Source: Paracandidimonas soli
GTDB taxonomy: Bacteria > Pseudomonadota > Gammaproteobacteria > Burkholderiales > Burkholderiaceae_B
NCBI RefSeq assembly: GCF_004342005.1
Contig: NZ_SMBX01000003.1
Location: 248,001-312,000, forward strand
Direction: 5' to 3'
DNA: 64,000 nt
The position numbers and the translations under genes are program-made. The first letter of the stretch is position 1. Each line of letters begins with the position of its first letter. The notes below the pieces were generated by a model. It made no database searches. It saw only the letters and a list, made by a program, of their open reading frames with translations, and had not been told where the DNA came from. Of this stretch, positions 15,273-24,535 are shown piece after piece.

Positions 15273-16559
15273 TCAGGGTTGGGTTTGGGCAAGCAGCGCT
15301 TCCAGCTGTTTGCCCAGTGAGATCAGGGAAAAATCCTCATTCCACGGGCCGATCAGTTGCACACCCGTGGGCAGGCCGCCGGCGCCGGTTCGCACCGGAA
15401 TGTGCAGGCACGGCCAGCCCAGGACCGTCCAGCATTTGTTGAAGGCCGGCGCGCCGGTGAAGGCATGGCCTGTGGGAGCCGGCCCCGCCGCCGGCGGCGT
15501 AAGGATATAGTCCGCGCCGCCGCTCAGGGCTTTCCAGTGCGTGCGCATTTCATGCTGCAGGGCGCACATCTCGCGATAGAGGGGGGACGGGACGTTCCAG
15601 CCTTCCTCCACGTTTTGCAGCAGGGAGGGCGTCAGACCGTCTGGACGGGTGCGCGCCACGGGAGCGAGGTTGCGGGCGAATTCGTATTTCATGATGGCGG
15701 CATGCGCGCGTGCCAGCATTTCCAGTTCACGCGATGCGTCGTGCGCGACACAGTCCGCGCCGGCGCGGCGCAGCGCGTCGACGGCCTGGTCCATCGCCAT
15801 GCGGCCTTCTGGTTCGAGCACGGCCTCCGGGGACATGTCGATGATGGCGATGCGGCATTGCTCGAGCGGCCGCGCCGGCGCGGCCGGCGCCGCGGGCAGC
15901 AGGATGTCGGCGCAGCGTTCCACCCAGTCCATGTCGGCGGCATGCCATCCCAGCGTATCCAGCGATTCGCTGGTGAGCTGCATGCCTTCGCGGCTCAGCG
16001 CGCCATACGAGGGCTTGAATCCCGGTACGCCGCAGTAGGCGGCGGGCCGGATGATGGAGCCGCCCGTCTGCGTGCTCAATGCAAACGGCACCATGCCCGC
16101 GGCGACGGCTGCGGCGGAGCCGCTCGACGAGCCTCCCGGCGTATGCGCCGGATTCCACGGGTTGCGCGTAGGCCCCGGGTGTCGGAAGGCATATTCGGCG
16201 GTGACGGTCTTGCCCAGCGGAATGGCTCCCGCATTCACCAGCATGTCCACCGATGCGGCATGGAACAGGGCGGGCCTGTCATCGCTCGCGGTCGATCCGC
16301 AGCGGGTCGGCAGGCCGGCGACGTCGATGACGTCCTTGACGCCGAAGGGGATCCCCGCCAAGGGCCCGCTTCGCTCCTCGGGCGCGGGCAGTGTGCCGGG
16401 GTCGGCCAGCAGGGCCCAGGCCTGCACGGCGGTTTCTTTCCGGCGGATCAGCGCCAATGCGTGCTCCAGCGCATGAGAGGGAGCCAGGTTCCACGGACTG
16501 CGGTCGCTCGGAAAAGGAGGGACGCCCGGCGTGCCGGGCTCCAGAAGTTGCATCGTCAT
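15273..16559 (-). CDS. Amidase signature family amidase
   Basis: This 428-residue protein has the amidase-signature catalytic triad with family spacing: Lys75 in PFGVKDVIDV, cis-Ser144 in GGSSSGSAA, and nucleophile Ser168 in TQTGGSIIRPA. Such enzymes hydrolyse aliphatic or aryl amides to acid plus ammonia, usually in the cytoplasm. The substrate is unknown. The ATG at 16559 is chosen because it precedes the conserved region closely and avoids a Met-poor 28-residue leader. It forms an operon with the downstream Bug receptor and is divergent from a LysR regulator, which probably controls both. No GatB or GatC partner is present, so it is not the tRNA amidotransferase GatA. Confidence 0.92.
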   Translation of the reverse strand: MTMQLLEPGTPGVPPFPSDRSPWNLAPSHALEHALALIRRKETAVQAWALLADPGTLPAPEERSGPLAGIPFGVKDVIDVAGLPTRCGSTASDDRPALFHAASVDMLVNAGAIPLGKTVTAEYAFRHPGPTRNPWNPAHTPGGSSSGSAAAVAAGMVPFALSTQTGGSIIRPAAYCGVPGFKPSYGALSREGMQLTSESLDTLGWHAADMDWVERCADILLPAAPAAPARPLEQCRIAIIDMSPEAVLEPEGRMAMDQAVDALRRAGADCVAHDASRELEMLARAHAAIMKYEFARNLAPVARTRPDGLTPSLLQNVEEGWNVPSPLYREMCALQHEMRTHWKALSGGADYILTPPAAGPAPTGHAFTGAPAFNKCWTVLGWPCLHIPVRTGAGGLPTGVQLIGPWNEDFSLISLGKQLEALLAQTQP

Positions 16560-16682
16560 CGTATTCAGCCTTGCCTGCGCATCTTGCGCGTTGTTCTTGC
16601 CTGCAGGTATGTTATGGTTGGTATTGATATCAGTCCAATGCAAAATGCGGCTTTGATTATGTCAATATCAGAAATAATAAAA

Positions 16683-17591
16683 ATGGATGGCGCCATGCTG
16701 GCTGCGTTCTGCGCCGTTGCCGAGGAGCTGAATTTCGCGCGCGCCGCCGAACGTCTCTGCATGAGCCAGCCTCCGCTGAGCCGGCGCATCCGGCAACTGG
16801 AGGATCTGGTGGGGACGGCGCTGTTCGTCCGTACGACGCGTTCGGTGCGCCTGACTCCGGCGGGCGCTTTGATGTACGAGCATGCGCGCAGGCTCACCGG
16901 CGATCTTGGCTATATGCTGGACAGTGTGCGCGAGCTGGCGCGCGGCGAGGGCGGCGCGCTGTCGATCGGAATCACGCCAAGCGCCGCGTGTTCATCGCTG
17001 GTGGAAGTGCTGCATGCGTTCCGTCACGCCCATCCCAATATCGCGCTGGATCTGCGCGAGATGGACTCCGTGCTGCTGTCGGAGGAATTGCGCTATGGCC
17101 GCGTGGATATCGCGCTGATGCGGCCGGTGGCCGCGCACGAGTCGGTCGAAATGACGGTCGTGCACAATGAGCCCCTGGTATTCATCACACGGCGCGAGAA
17201 TGCGTATGCAGGCAGCCGCGTCACGCTTGGCCAGGTGCTGCGCCATCCCCTGGTCGGCTACGACAAAACATATTCGCCTTATCTGCACGGCCTGCTGGAG
17301 CAGCTTCTGGCAGGAGCCGCATCCGGGGCGCGCATCGTGCAGACCAGCCGCCTGCCTTCCATCCTCACCCTGGTGGAAGCGGGGGTCGGAGCGGCGATCG
17401 TGCCGCAGTCCATGATGCATGTCCGATCCGATACATTGCATTTCCATGCCATCGAGCCTGCGACCGGCCCGATGGCGCAGATCGTCGTGGCGCGGCCGGC
17501 GCGCGGGCGGCATCCGGCCGCGTTGGCGTTGATGGGCGCACTGCTTGCCCGGCGACAGGAGGCGGATCGCGATGGACAGCCCATGGCGTAG
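16683..17591 (+). CDS. LysR family transcriptional regulator, divergent from the amidase operon
   Basis: This 302-residue protein has a typical LysR HTH at the extreme N-terminus (MDGAMLAAFCAVAEELNFARAAERL, then MSQPPLSRRIRQLEDLVG) and a type 2 periplasmic-binding effector domain. The start at 16683 gives the usual family N-terminus; in-frame ATGs at 16659 and 16638 are possible alternatives. None has a clear ribosome binding site. The intergenic region with the amidase gene contains a TGATATCA palindrome near 16627-16634 and a related TCAATATCA near 16662, either of which could be part of a LysR-binding site. The regulator probably responds to the amidase substrate or product. Confidence 0.93.
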   Translation: MDGAMLAAFCAVAEELNFARAAERLCMSQPPLSRRIRQLEDLVGTALFVRTTRSVRLTPAGALMYEHARRLTGDLGYMLDSVRELARGEGGALSIGITPSAACSSLVEVLHAFRHAHPNIALDLREMDSVLLSEELRYGRVDIALMRPVAAHESVEMTVVHNEPLVFITRRENAYAGSRVTLGQVLRHPLVGYDKTYSPYLHGLLEQLLAGAASGARIVQTSRLPSILTLVEAGVGAAIVPQSMMHVRSDTLHFHAIEPATGPMAQIVVARPARGRHPAALALMGALLARRQEADRDGQPMA

Positions 17592-17772
17592 AGCGCCAGC
17601 GGGCATGCGCTGGAGCCCGAAATGGCGGGAAAACGGAGCGCTGGAAACAGGATGTGCGGGCGAAATATCGCGGTCCGGGGAGGGCTCCGGGAGGGAACGA
17701 TTTTATTTTATGGCTCAGATACGTCAAAATAACGCTTTTTGAATGATTGGGCATACGCCCGAGGATTGCGCC

Positions 17773-19983
17773 GTGACGCCAAAGCTTGAACTTGATGCCC
17801 TGACGCAACTGTCCGACCCGGAATTTGCGGATGCCAGATCCTCCCGCGCCGACTTTGCGTTCGAAGCGCAGGGGCTGAGGATGTGGGTCGAGGCGCATGC
17901 GCCGGGCGTGTTTCGCATCCGATGTGGCAGCTCTGACGCGCTGAGCCCGGAAAAACCGTCGGCCCGCGCGAAAGCCCATGCCGAATGGCTGCTGGCGCGC
18001 GAAGAGGCCGTGGGAGAACTGTCCGTCAGCTCAGCGGTCAGCGAGGACGATTGCGGCTGGCTGCTGGCGCAGGGCGATGCGGTCCTGAAGGTCCTGTGCA
18101 ATCCTTTCCGCCTGGAGCTCTGGCTGTCCGGCGAACTGGTCTGGCAGTCGTGGTCCCTCGCGCAAGGCGAAGGCCCCGAGGGCCGGGCGTGGCAGCTCGG
18201 CATCGATCTGGATCCCGATGAGGCCGTCTACGGGCTCGGCGCGACGCCGGGCGAGCTGGACCGCCGCGGTCAGCGGCTGGTATCCGACCTGCGCGACTCG
18301 CGCGCGCTGCCTCTGGCCTGGAGTCCGCGCGGATGGGGGCTGTACTTCAATACGCTGGGCCGACTGGTGCACGATGTCGCCTGCGATGACGAGCAGGTCT
18401 ATCGGGTGCAGTTCCACGGCAATGTGCTCGATGTCTTCCTGTTTGCCGGCGAGCCGTCGGAAATCATCAACCAGTATTCCGCCCTGACCGGTCGCGCCGG
18501 CCAGCCGGGCCTGTGGCCGATGGGCGTATGGCTGGAACAGACGCCGGGCCAGACGCTGGACGATGTGCTGCGCATCGCTGCCGGCCTGCGCGAGGAGCGT
18601 TATCCGTTTGACGCGCTGCAACTGGCCGCGCCGGCCGTCTATGGCTTCCAGCAGGACAAGCCCGGCTTCGAGTGGAATGCCGCGCGCATTCCCGATGTCA
18701 GGGCCGCGCAGCAGAAGCTGCAGGCCTTGTCGCTGCAGATGGCGGCGCCTACGTTCCCCGGAGTGCTGCAGGGCACGGAGCTGTTCGACGAGTGGGAGGA
18801 TCGCGGCTGGCTGCTGATCGACGACGAATCGGGTGAGGCGCATGTGTTCGCCGGCAATGACGTGACCGGCGGCAAGCCGTTCGGCCTGCTGGACCTGACG
18901 CACAAGGATGCCTACAGACTCTGGTCCGAGCGGCAGCGCCAGGCCGTGGACGAAGGCCTGGGAGCTCCCGTCTGCTTGGCCCAGTTGGACATCCCGGACG
19001 GCATCACGGCGCGTGGAGGCGAAACGGGTTCCGTCCTCAGGACGATCTATCCGATGCTGGCGCGCAAAGCCCTGTTCGATGCCGTGGCCGGCCATCGCAC
19101 GCCGCAGGAAGGCGTCATTCTCAGTACCGACCTGTTCCCCGCGGTGCAGCGCTTCGCCTGGCAACAAGGGCCCGACGTCACCAACGACTGGGCGGGAGCA
19201 GAGCACAGCCTGCGCACTGCGCTGGCATTGGGCAACAGTGGCGTTCCCGCGCAGATGCACCGGCTGGGCTCGGCCGGCGCACCGCTCGACGGCATGACGC
19301 CGGAACTCTATGTCCGCTGGCTCGCCATGAGCGTGTTTTCCGCCAACTTCAGCCTGCAGGCGACCGAGGCGCTGCTGCCGGGCTCTTTCGACGAGGCCAC
19401 GCGCGAGCTGGCGAGGCATTGGCTGCAATGGCGCTATCGCCTGACGCCGTATGTGCTGGGCATCATCGAGGACGCCGTGCGCACCGGCCTGCCGGTGCAG
19501 CGCTCCATGGCGCAGGCGTTCCCGGCGGATCCGCAGGCGCATGTCTGGGACACGCAGTATCTGCTGGGGCCGGCGCTGCTGGTGGCGCCGGTGCTGCAGC
19601 CCGGGGAGCAGACGCGCGTGTATCTGCCCGCGGGCGAAGCCTGGTGGGACCTGAACACCGGCTGGCGCTACGAGGGCGGCACGGCGCTCAACGTCACTGC
19701 GGGCCTGGATACGCTGCCGATCTTCGGCCGGGAAGGGCACATGCTGTGCCTGGGACCGGTGGCGCAGCATACCGGCGAGTTCAATTCCGCGCGCCTGCTC
19801 GACGAGGTCTGGATGTTCGGCATGCCGGAGCACAGCCCCGTGGTCATGCGCAACAAGATCCGCGTCATGCAGATGCAGGGCTCCAGCTACATCAAGGGCC
19901 TGGAAGGATTGCGCATCCTGCCGTCCGAAGGGCTGGAGGTCAAGCGGCGCGGCGCCGAAGTCCGCATCTCGCGCGCACGCTGA
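17773..19983 (+). CDS. Glycoside hydrolase family 31-like protein with divergent active site
   Basis: This protein of about 736 residues has the GH31 layout: an N-terminal beta-sandwich, a TIM barrel with VYGLGATPGELDRRG and PMGVWLEQTPGQTLDD, and C-terminal beta domains (LPAGEAWWDLNTGWRYEGG). The usual nucleophile block WxDMNE is replaced by AQLDIPDG, and the acid/base region reads QGPDVTNDW. Aspartates remain at the likely nucleophile and acid/base positions (codons at 18988 and 19174). The usual HDIGG substrate-binding motif is HRLGS, and the ARS block is gone. GTG at 17773 follows GAGGA at good spacing; an ATG at 17743 lacks a ribosome binding site. It lies upstream of argC on the same strand. 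Substrate, and even activity, are uncertain. Confidence 0.8.
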   Translation: MTPKLELDALTQLSDPEFADARSSRADFAFEAQGLRMWVEAHAPGVFRIRCGSSDALSPEKPSARAKAHAEWLLAREEAVGELSVSSAVSEDDCGWLLAQGDAVLKVLCNPFRLELWLSGELVWQSWSLAQGEGPEGRAWQLGIDLDPDEAVYGLGATPGELDRRGQRLVSDLRDSRALPLAWSPRGWGLYFNTLGRLVHDVACDDEQVYRVQFHGNVLDVFLFAGEPSEIINQYSALTGRAGQPGLWPMGVWLEQTPGQTLDDVLRIAAGLREERYPFDALQLAAPAVYGFQQDKPGFEWNAARIPDVRAAQQKLQALSLQMAAPTFPGVLQGTELFDEWEDRGWLLIDDESGEAHVFAGNDVTGGKPFGLLDLTHKDAYRLWSERQRQAVDEGLGAPVCLAQLDIPDGITARGGETGSVLRTIYPMLARKALFDAVAGHRTPQEGVILSTDLFPAVQRFAWQQGPDVTNDWAGAEHSLRTALALGNSGVPAQMHRLGSAGAPLDGMTPELYVRWLAMSVFSANFSLQATEALLPGSFDEATRELARHWLQWRYRLTPYVLGIIEDAVRTGLPVQRSMAQAFPADPQAHVWDTQYLLGPALLVAPVLQPGEQTRVYLPAGEAWWDLNTGWRYEGGTALNVTAGLDTLPIFGREGHMLCLGPVAQHTGEFNSARLLDEVWMFGMPEHSPVVMRNKIRVMQMQGSSYIKGLEGLRILPSEGLEVKRRGAEVRISRAR

Positions 19984-20070
19984 TCTCGTTCTACAATCGG
20001 AGTATCGCAACCGGGCACATCCGCCTCAGGCGGGTGTGCCGTGTTTCTTTTCATTTCGGAATTCAAGGTC

Positions 20071-21138
20071 ATGGCACAGTCATCCGCTTCGCAAATCAAG
20101 GTAGGCATCGTTGGGGGCACGGGCTACACTGGCGTGGAACTGCTGCGCCTGCTGTCGCAGCATCCCAATGCAAAGCTGCAGGCCATTACCTCGCGCTCGG
20201 AAGACGGCATGCCGGTCGCACAGATGTTTCCCAACCTGCGCGGCAAGGTCGACCTGAAATTCCAGACGCCGGAGCAGGCCGGCCTGGAGTCCTGCGACGT
20301 GGTGTTCTTTGCGACGCCGCATGGCGTCGCCATGAAACAGGCGCAGTCCTTGCTGGATCACAATGTGCGCATCATCGACCTGGCGGCCGACTTCCGCCTG
20401 CAGGATACGGCAGCGTTCGAGAAGTGGTACAAGATGCCGCACAGCTGTCCCGACATCCTCGCGGAGTCCGTCTACGGTCTGGTGGAACTGAACCGCGGCC
20501 GCATCGCGGACGCCCGCGTCATCGGCAACCCCGGATGCTATCCCACCACCGTCCTGCTCGGCTTGGCGCCGCTGCTCGAAGGCGGGAAGCCGCTGGTCGA
20601 CGAAAGCCGCATCATCGCCGACAGCAAGTCGGGCGTCTCCGGGGCGGGCCGCAAGGCCGAAGTCAGCACCCTGTTCTCCGAGGCGGGCGACAACTTCAAG
20701 GCATACGGCGTGGCTGGGCATCGCCACCATGTGGAGATCAGCGAGCAGCTCCAGAAGCTGGCTTCCGGCCGTCAGGTCGGGCTGACCTTCATACCGCACC
20801 TGGTTCCCATGATCCGCGGCATGTTCTCCACCATCTATGCCAGCATCCTGCCGGAGGCGCTGGATACCGACTTCCAGGCGCTGTTCGAGAAGCGCTACGC
20901 CAACGAGACGTTCGTCGACGTCCTGCCTGCCGGAAGCCAGCCCGAAACGCGCTCCGTGCGCGGCTCCAATGCGCTGCGCATCGCAGTCCATCGCTCGGGC
21001 AACGGCGACCAGCTCGTCATCCTCGTGGTGCAGGACAACCTGGTCAAGGGCGCAGCGGGCCAGGCGGTGCAGAACATGAACCTGATGTTCGGCCTGCCGG
21101 AGTCCGCGGGGCTGGAGCACGTCGCGCTGCTGCCCTGA
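20071..21138 (+). CDS. argC: N-acetyl-gamma-glutamyl-phosphate reductase
   Basis: This 355-residue enzyme catalyses the NADPH-dependent reduction of N-acetylglutamyl phosphate to the semialdehyde, the third step of arginine biosynthesis. The N-terminal Rossmann motif is [18 protein letters not shown] (residues 11-28) and the catalytic Cys156 lies in [17 protein letters not shown] and the [12 protein letters not shown] block are also typical. It is the long-type ArgC. ATG 20071 places the nucleotide-binding motif right after a short leader; the open frame extends upstream from a GTG at 20041 but without support. No other arg genes are adjacent, and erpA follows after about 100 bp. Confidence 0.96.
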   Translation: MAQSSASQIKVGIVGGTGYTGVELLRLLSQHPNAKLQAITSRSEDGMPVAQMFPNLRGKVDLKFQTPEQAGLESCDVVFFATPHGVAMKQAQSLLDHNVRIIDLAADFRLQDTAAFEKWYKMPHSCPDILAESVYGLVELNRGRIADARVIGNPGCYPTTVLLGLAPLLEGGKPLVDESRIIADSKSGVSGAGRKAEVSTLFSEAGDNFKAYGVAGHRHHVEISEQLQKLASGRQVGLTFIPHLVPMIRGMFSTIYASILPEALDTDFQALFEKRYANETFVDVLPAGSQPETRSVRGSNALRIAVHRSGNGDQLVILVVQDNLVKGAAGQAVQNMNLMFGLPESAGLEHVALLP

Positions 21139-21243
21139 TTCCTGCAGGGTGTTGCCTGCGCCTTACACAGCTGCTGCCCTTGCGGGGCGGCAGGTGCTAT
21201 AGTTGATGCATGATTGTGCCGTTTCGACGGCAATGGAGTTTCT

Positions 21244-21612
21244 ATGAGTACGGTAATGGAAATCGTCGATCTCGATGCGCCTCCCGCACCGCTGATCTTT
21301 ACTGACGCCGCCGCCGCAAAAGTGAAAGAGCTGCTTGACGAAGAAAACAACCCTGACCTGCGCCTGCGCGTGTTCGTCCAGGGCGGAGGATGCTCCGGCT
21401 TCCAGTACGGCTTCACATTCGATGAAACCGTCAACGATGACGACACCACCATCGAGAAGAATGGCGTGCAATTGCTGGTCGATCCCATGAGCTTCCAGTA
21501 TCTGGTCGGCGCTGAAATCGACTACAAGGATGACCTGGAAGGCTCCCAGTTCGTCATCCGCAACCCCAACGCAAGCACGACTTGTGGTTGCGGGTCTTCG
21601 TTCACGCCCTGA
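21244..21612 (+). CDS. erpA: Iron-sulfur cluster insertion protein ErpA (A-type carrier)
   Basis: This 122-residue A-type Fe-S carrier keeps all three cluster-ligating cysteines: Cys50 in [10 protein letters not shown] and Cys114/Cys116 in TTCGCGSSF. ErpA receives clusters from the Isc/Suf scaffold and passes them to apo-proteins, including IspG/IspH and respiratory enzymes. The ErpA assignment over IscA rests on its stand-alone position away from an isc operon and on the sequence style [16 protein letters not shown]. The ATG at 21244 is preceded by GGAG. The argC-erpA-anmK neighbourhood recurs in Burkholderiales, though here 160 bp of hairpin-rich sequence separates erpA from anmK. Confidence 0.95.
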   Translation: MSTVMEIVDLDAPPAPLIFTDAAAAKVKELLDEENNPDLRLRVFVQGGGCSGFQYGFTFDETVNDDDTTIEKNGVQLLVDPMSFQYLVGAEIDYKDDLEGSQFVIRNPNASTTCGCGSSFTP

Positions 21613-21636
21613 TTTGACCACGCGCCCAAGCGCAAG

Positions 21637-21744
21637 CCTCGTCGTTCACGACGAGGTCAAGCGAGGCAGTGTTCATACGGCGCCGCAGGCGCCCCCGTAT
21701 TGTGACGAGGAAGCTCCCGACTTCAGGCGGGAGTGACTCACTTA
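21637..21744 (+). mobile_element. Hairpin cluster resembling the decayed right end of an IS200/IS605-type element
   Basis: Three consecutive hairpins occur between erpA and the anmK terminator: CCTCGTCG/CGACGAGG with a TTCA loop (21637-21656); ATACGG with inner CGCC/GGCG and CCGTAT (21675-21700); and CTCCCG-N8-CGGGAG (21714-21733), whose loop is ACTTCAGG. The last resembles the right-end hairpins that follow tnpB genes in IS200/IS605-type elements, and the plus frame across it reads EAPDFRRE before a stop, a common end for such ORFs. No tnpB or iscB body remains. It may be an RNA-like remnant, or a chance cluster of terminators. Confidence 0.4.
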
Positions 21745-21771
21745 GGGTTTCGGAGCCTTTGTCCCGCCGGC

Positions 21772-22881
21772 TCAGGCGGGGTAAAGGCATCCGAGAATGC
21801 GCTCGCCGCGGGCGCCGGTCACCGCAGCGAGGTTGCCTGGAGCATGCAGGACATGCGCCCGGGCAAGCCAGGCAAAAGCTACCGCCTCCATCTGTTGCAC
21901 CCCCACGCCATGATCGTTGCTGAGGCTGACAGGGCAGGGCAGGAGGCTTTCCAGTTCGCCGACCAGGCCGCCGTTGAGGGCGCCTCCGCCGCACAGCACG
22001 ACTTCTTCGATCTTGTCGCCCCAGTCGCGGATGGCCTGGGCGATCGTGTGCGCCGTCAGGCTTTGCAGCGTGGCCTGTACGTCCTGCGCGGCCAATGCGC
22101 CGAAGGATGACAGGCGCTGTTCCAGCCATGCCATATTGAACAGATCGCGCCCGGTGGACTTGGGCGGCGCCTGGCGCAGCCAGGGCTCGCTCTCCATCAG
22201 GTGCCGCAGCAGTCCCGGGTGGCTGATGCCGCCGGCGGCCCAGGCGCCGTCCTGGTCGAAAGACTGGCCAGTATGGCGCTGGGTCCAGGAGTCGAGCAGC
22301 ATGTTGGCGGGCCCGGTATCGAAGCCGGTGGTCGGCTGCCCGGGATGCAGCAGGGAAACATTGGCGATGCCGCCCAGATTGACGACGGCCAGGCTACGGG
22401 ACGTGCCAAAGAGCCACGCATGGAAGGCGGGGACCAGCGGAGCGCCCTGGCCGCCGGCAGCGATATCGCGCGAGCGGAAATCCGATACGACGGCAATGCC
22501 CGTCTGTTCGGCCAGGCGGGCCGGGGCGTTGATCTGGATGGTATAGCCTTGCGCGGGGTTGTGCCTGACGGTTTGTCCGTGGGCGCCGATGGCGCGGATA
22601 TCGGAGGGTGTCGCGCCTGAATCTTCCAGCAACTGGCGCACGGCCTGGGCGTAAAGATCGGCCAGCGCATTGGCGGCCAGGCTGCCACGGGCGAGTTCGT
22701 TGTCGCCGGGCTGGTTCAGGGCAAGAAGCTCGGCGCGCAGCGCCGGCGGCATGTCGAGGGAGACGCTGGCCAGGCAGCCAGGCCTGCCGGCGGTATCGAG
22801 ATCGACCAGCACCCCGTCCACGCCGTCGGTGCTGGTGCCGGACATCAGGCCGATGAACAGACCGTCGCCCCGGGGTGCCAT
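21772..22881 (-). CDS. anmK: Anhydro-N-acetylmuramic acid kinase
   Basis: This 369-residue kinase phosphorylates and hydrolyses 1,6-anhydro-MurNAc to MurNAc-6-phosphate during cell-wall recycling. The ATP-binding signature LMSGTSTDGVDGVLVD is at residues 12-27. AIGAHGQTVRHNP, VVNLGGIANVSLL, the GFDTGPANMLLD block and a late VVLCGGGALNGGL are all as in AnmK. It lies just downstream (same strand) of an M23 peptidase gene, a conserved pairing of cell-wall functions; the two are separated by 13 bp and are likely co-transcribed. A GC-rich hairpin with flanking CTTT/AAAG (about 21751-21778) overlaps the stop codon and may terminate the transcript. Confidence 0.96.
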   Translation of the reverse strand: MAPRGDGLFIGLMSGTSTDGVDGVLVDLDTAGRPGCLASVSLDMPPALRAELLALNQPGDNELARGSLAANALADLYAQAVRQLLEDSGATPSDIRAIGAHGQTVRHNPAQGYTIQINAPARLAEQTGIAVVSDFRSRDIAAGGQGAPLVPAFHAWLFGTSRSLAVVNLGGIANVSLLHPGQPTTGFDTGPANMLLDSWTQRHTGQSFDQDGAWAAGGISHPGLLRHLMESEPWLRQAPPKSTGRDLFNMAWLEQRLSSFGALAAQDVQATLQSLTAHTIAQAIRDWGDKIEEVVLCGGGALNGGLVGELESLLPCPVSLSNDHGVGVQQMEAVAFAWLARAHVLHAPGNLAAVTGARGERILGCLYPA

Positions 22882-22894
22882 GGCGAGGCGGGCG

Positions 22895-24292
22895 TCAGCG
22901 GCTGGCGACCTGGGCGGTTTCGCCCGGAATGGCGCGAGCCGATGCCAGCAACTGGAAGTGGCCCTGGTACTGGTTGCTGACCTTGTTGAATGCCAAGCGG
23001 TCGCCGCCTTCCAGCGTGCTGGCGATGGGCAGATCCACCGATTGCGGATTTAGCTGCTTGCCGTCGACGCGGATCTCGTAGTGCAGGTGGGGTCCCGTGG
23101 CCCATCCGGTTGCACCGACGTAGCCGATCAACTGGCCCTGCTCGACGCTGTCGCCTTTTTTCAGGCTCTTGGCGAAACGGCTTTGATGGGCGTAGACGGT
23201 GGAGTACTTGCCGTGGTGCTTGATGATGACTACGTTGCCGTAGCCGCGCTGCCAGCCGATGAACTCGACGGTGCCGTCCGATGTGCTGTGGATGGGTGTG
23301 CCCGAGGGCGCAGCGTAGTCGATGCCCTTGTGCTGGGCGGTATAGCCGTGCACGGGATGCTTGCGTGTGCCGAAGGTGGAGCTGACGCGGGTGAACTTGA
23401 GCGGCGCGCGCAGGAATGCGGCGCGCAGCGAATTGCCCTTGAAGTCGTAATAGCCGCCGCTACCGTTTTCGGGCTTGAACCAGATGGCTTCATGGGTGCG
23501 CGAGCCGTTGGTGAATTCGATGCCCAGGATACGGCCGGAGCCGACGGATTGTCCCTGATGGGAATAGGTTTCGTAGACGATGCGGAACGTGTCGCCCTGG
23601 CGGATGTCGCGCAGGAAGTCGACCTTGCTGCCCAGGATGTCTGTCATCTGCATCGTGATGCTGTCGGGGATGCCCGCGGCATCGGTGGCGCCGAATAGCG
23701 AATTGACGATGGTGCCCTCGGAAACCCGGATCTCGGTATCGGCAGCGGCGAATTCTTCGCTGGCCGAGAAGCCGCCTTTGCCGTCGGGCTTGATCTCGAG
23801 CCATTTGCTGACGGTCTGGCCGTCTTCGATGGCGCTGGGAGTATGGTTGTAGCGCAGCCAGGCCAGGGAGCCTTCGCTGTCGAGGCCGGCGTGGAAGCTG
23901 CGGCCGGGATACAGCTTGTAGACGGAACGCGCGCTCTTGTCGTGCGTCAGGAAGGGCAGCAGGCCGCTTTCGCTGACGTTGAGGCGTTGCAGGACGTCGG
24001 CCAGCGTGTCTCCGCGGCGGATTTGCGTGGTCTGGATGAAGGGGGAGGATTCAGCGGAGGGTTCGGCGGCGAGGCTGGCGTGGAAGCTTTCCGGCAGGGG
24101 CAGGATCTGCCGCGCCTGCTGGATGATCGGCAGATTGCCGTCGGCGGGCTGGACCACGGCCAGCGCGCCAGCGGCGCCGAACATGCCGAGCGCCATGGTA
24201 ATCAGCGTTTTACGAATAATGGAAGAGGCACGGTGTCCCGCTTGGGCTAAGCCTGCGGCGGAGGGATGGCTGGGTGTCCCTTTCTTTTGCAT
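22895..24292 (-). CDS. M23 family metallopeptidase (MepM-like murein endopeptidase)
   Basis: This 465-residue protein has an N-terminal membrane anchor (IIRKTLITMALGMFGAAGALA), a LysM/OapA-like segment (RRGDTLADVLQRLNVSE) and a C-terminal peptidase M23 domain. The zinc-site motifs are complete: KHPVHGYTAQHKGIDYAAP, DGTVEFIGWQRGYGNVVIIKHH, YAHQSRF and GPHLHYE. Such enzymes cut peptide cross-links in peptidoglycan to allow growth. The ATG at 24292 is chosen because the open frame upstream adds 54 residues with no sign of conservation. It is divergent from tyrS, with a shared AT-richer intergenic region, and forms an operon with anmK downstream. Confidence 0.94.
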   Translation of the reverse strand: MQKKGTPSHPSAAGLAQAGHRASSIIRKTLITMALGMFGAAGALAVVQPADGNLPIIQQARQILPLPESFHASLAAEPSAESSPFIQTTQIRRGDTLADVLQRLNVSESGLLPFLTHDKSARSVYKLYPGRSFHAGLDSEGSLAWLRYNHTPSAIEDGQTVSKWLEIKPDGKGGFSASEEFAAADTEIRVSEGTIVNSLFGATDAAGIPDSITMQMTDILGSKVDFLRDIRQGDTFRIVYETYSHQGQSVGSGRILGIEFTNGSRTHEAIWFKPENGSGGYYDFKGNSLRAAFLRAPLKFTRVSSTFGTRKHPVHGYTAQHKGIDYAAPSGTPIHSTSDGTVEFIGWQRGYGNVVIIKHHGKYSTVYAHQSRFAKSLKKGDSVEQGQLIGYVGATGWATGPHLHYEIRVDGKQLNPQSVDLPIASTLEGGDRLAFNKVSNQYQGHFQLLASARAIPGETAQVASR

Positions 24293-24535
24293 AAGATCGA
24301 ACCTGGGTAAAACGCTGGAATTTGACGGAACAGAGCCGCTGCGGGTGTTGTGTGCAACGGATCGGTAATCGGGTGTGGTGTTTGCGATACGCTCTGATAT
24401 GATGGAGCACATCGCAAAAAGTTCAGATTTGCAAACACAGCTTGCGCTGCGCATCGCGCTATGCTAACGCATATAAAAGAATTTTTCGAGTGCTTTTCCC
24501 AATTTTGGTCAATTCAAGCGTCCCCTTTTACATTT

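Noticed and set aside
15357-16682. Long N-terminal extension of the LysR gene at 16683 (frame open from 15357)
   Set aside because: The extension is antisense to the amidase gene and has no LysR homology. The HTH starts at 16683 as in normal family members.
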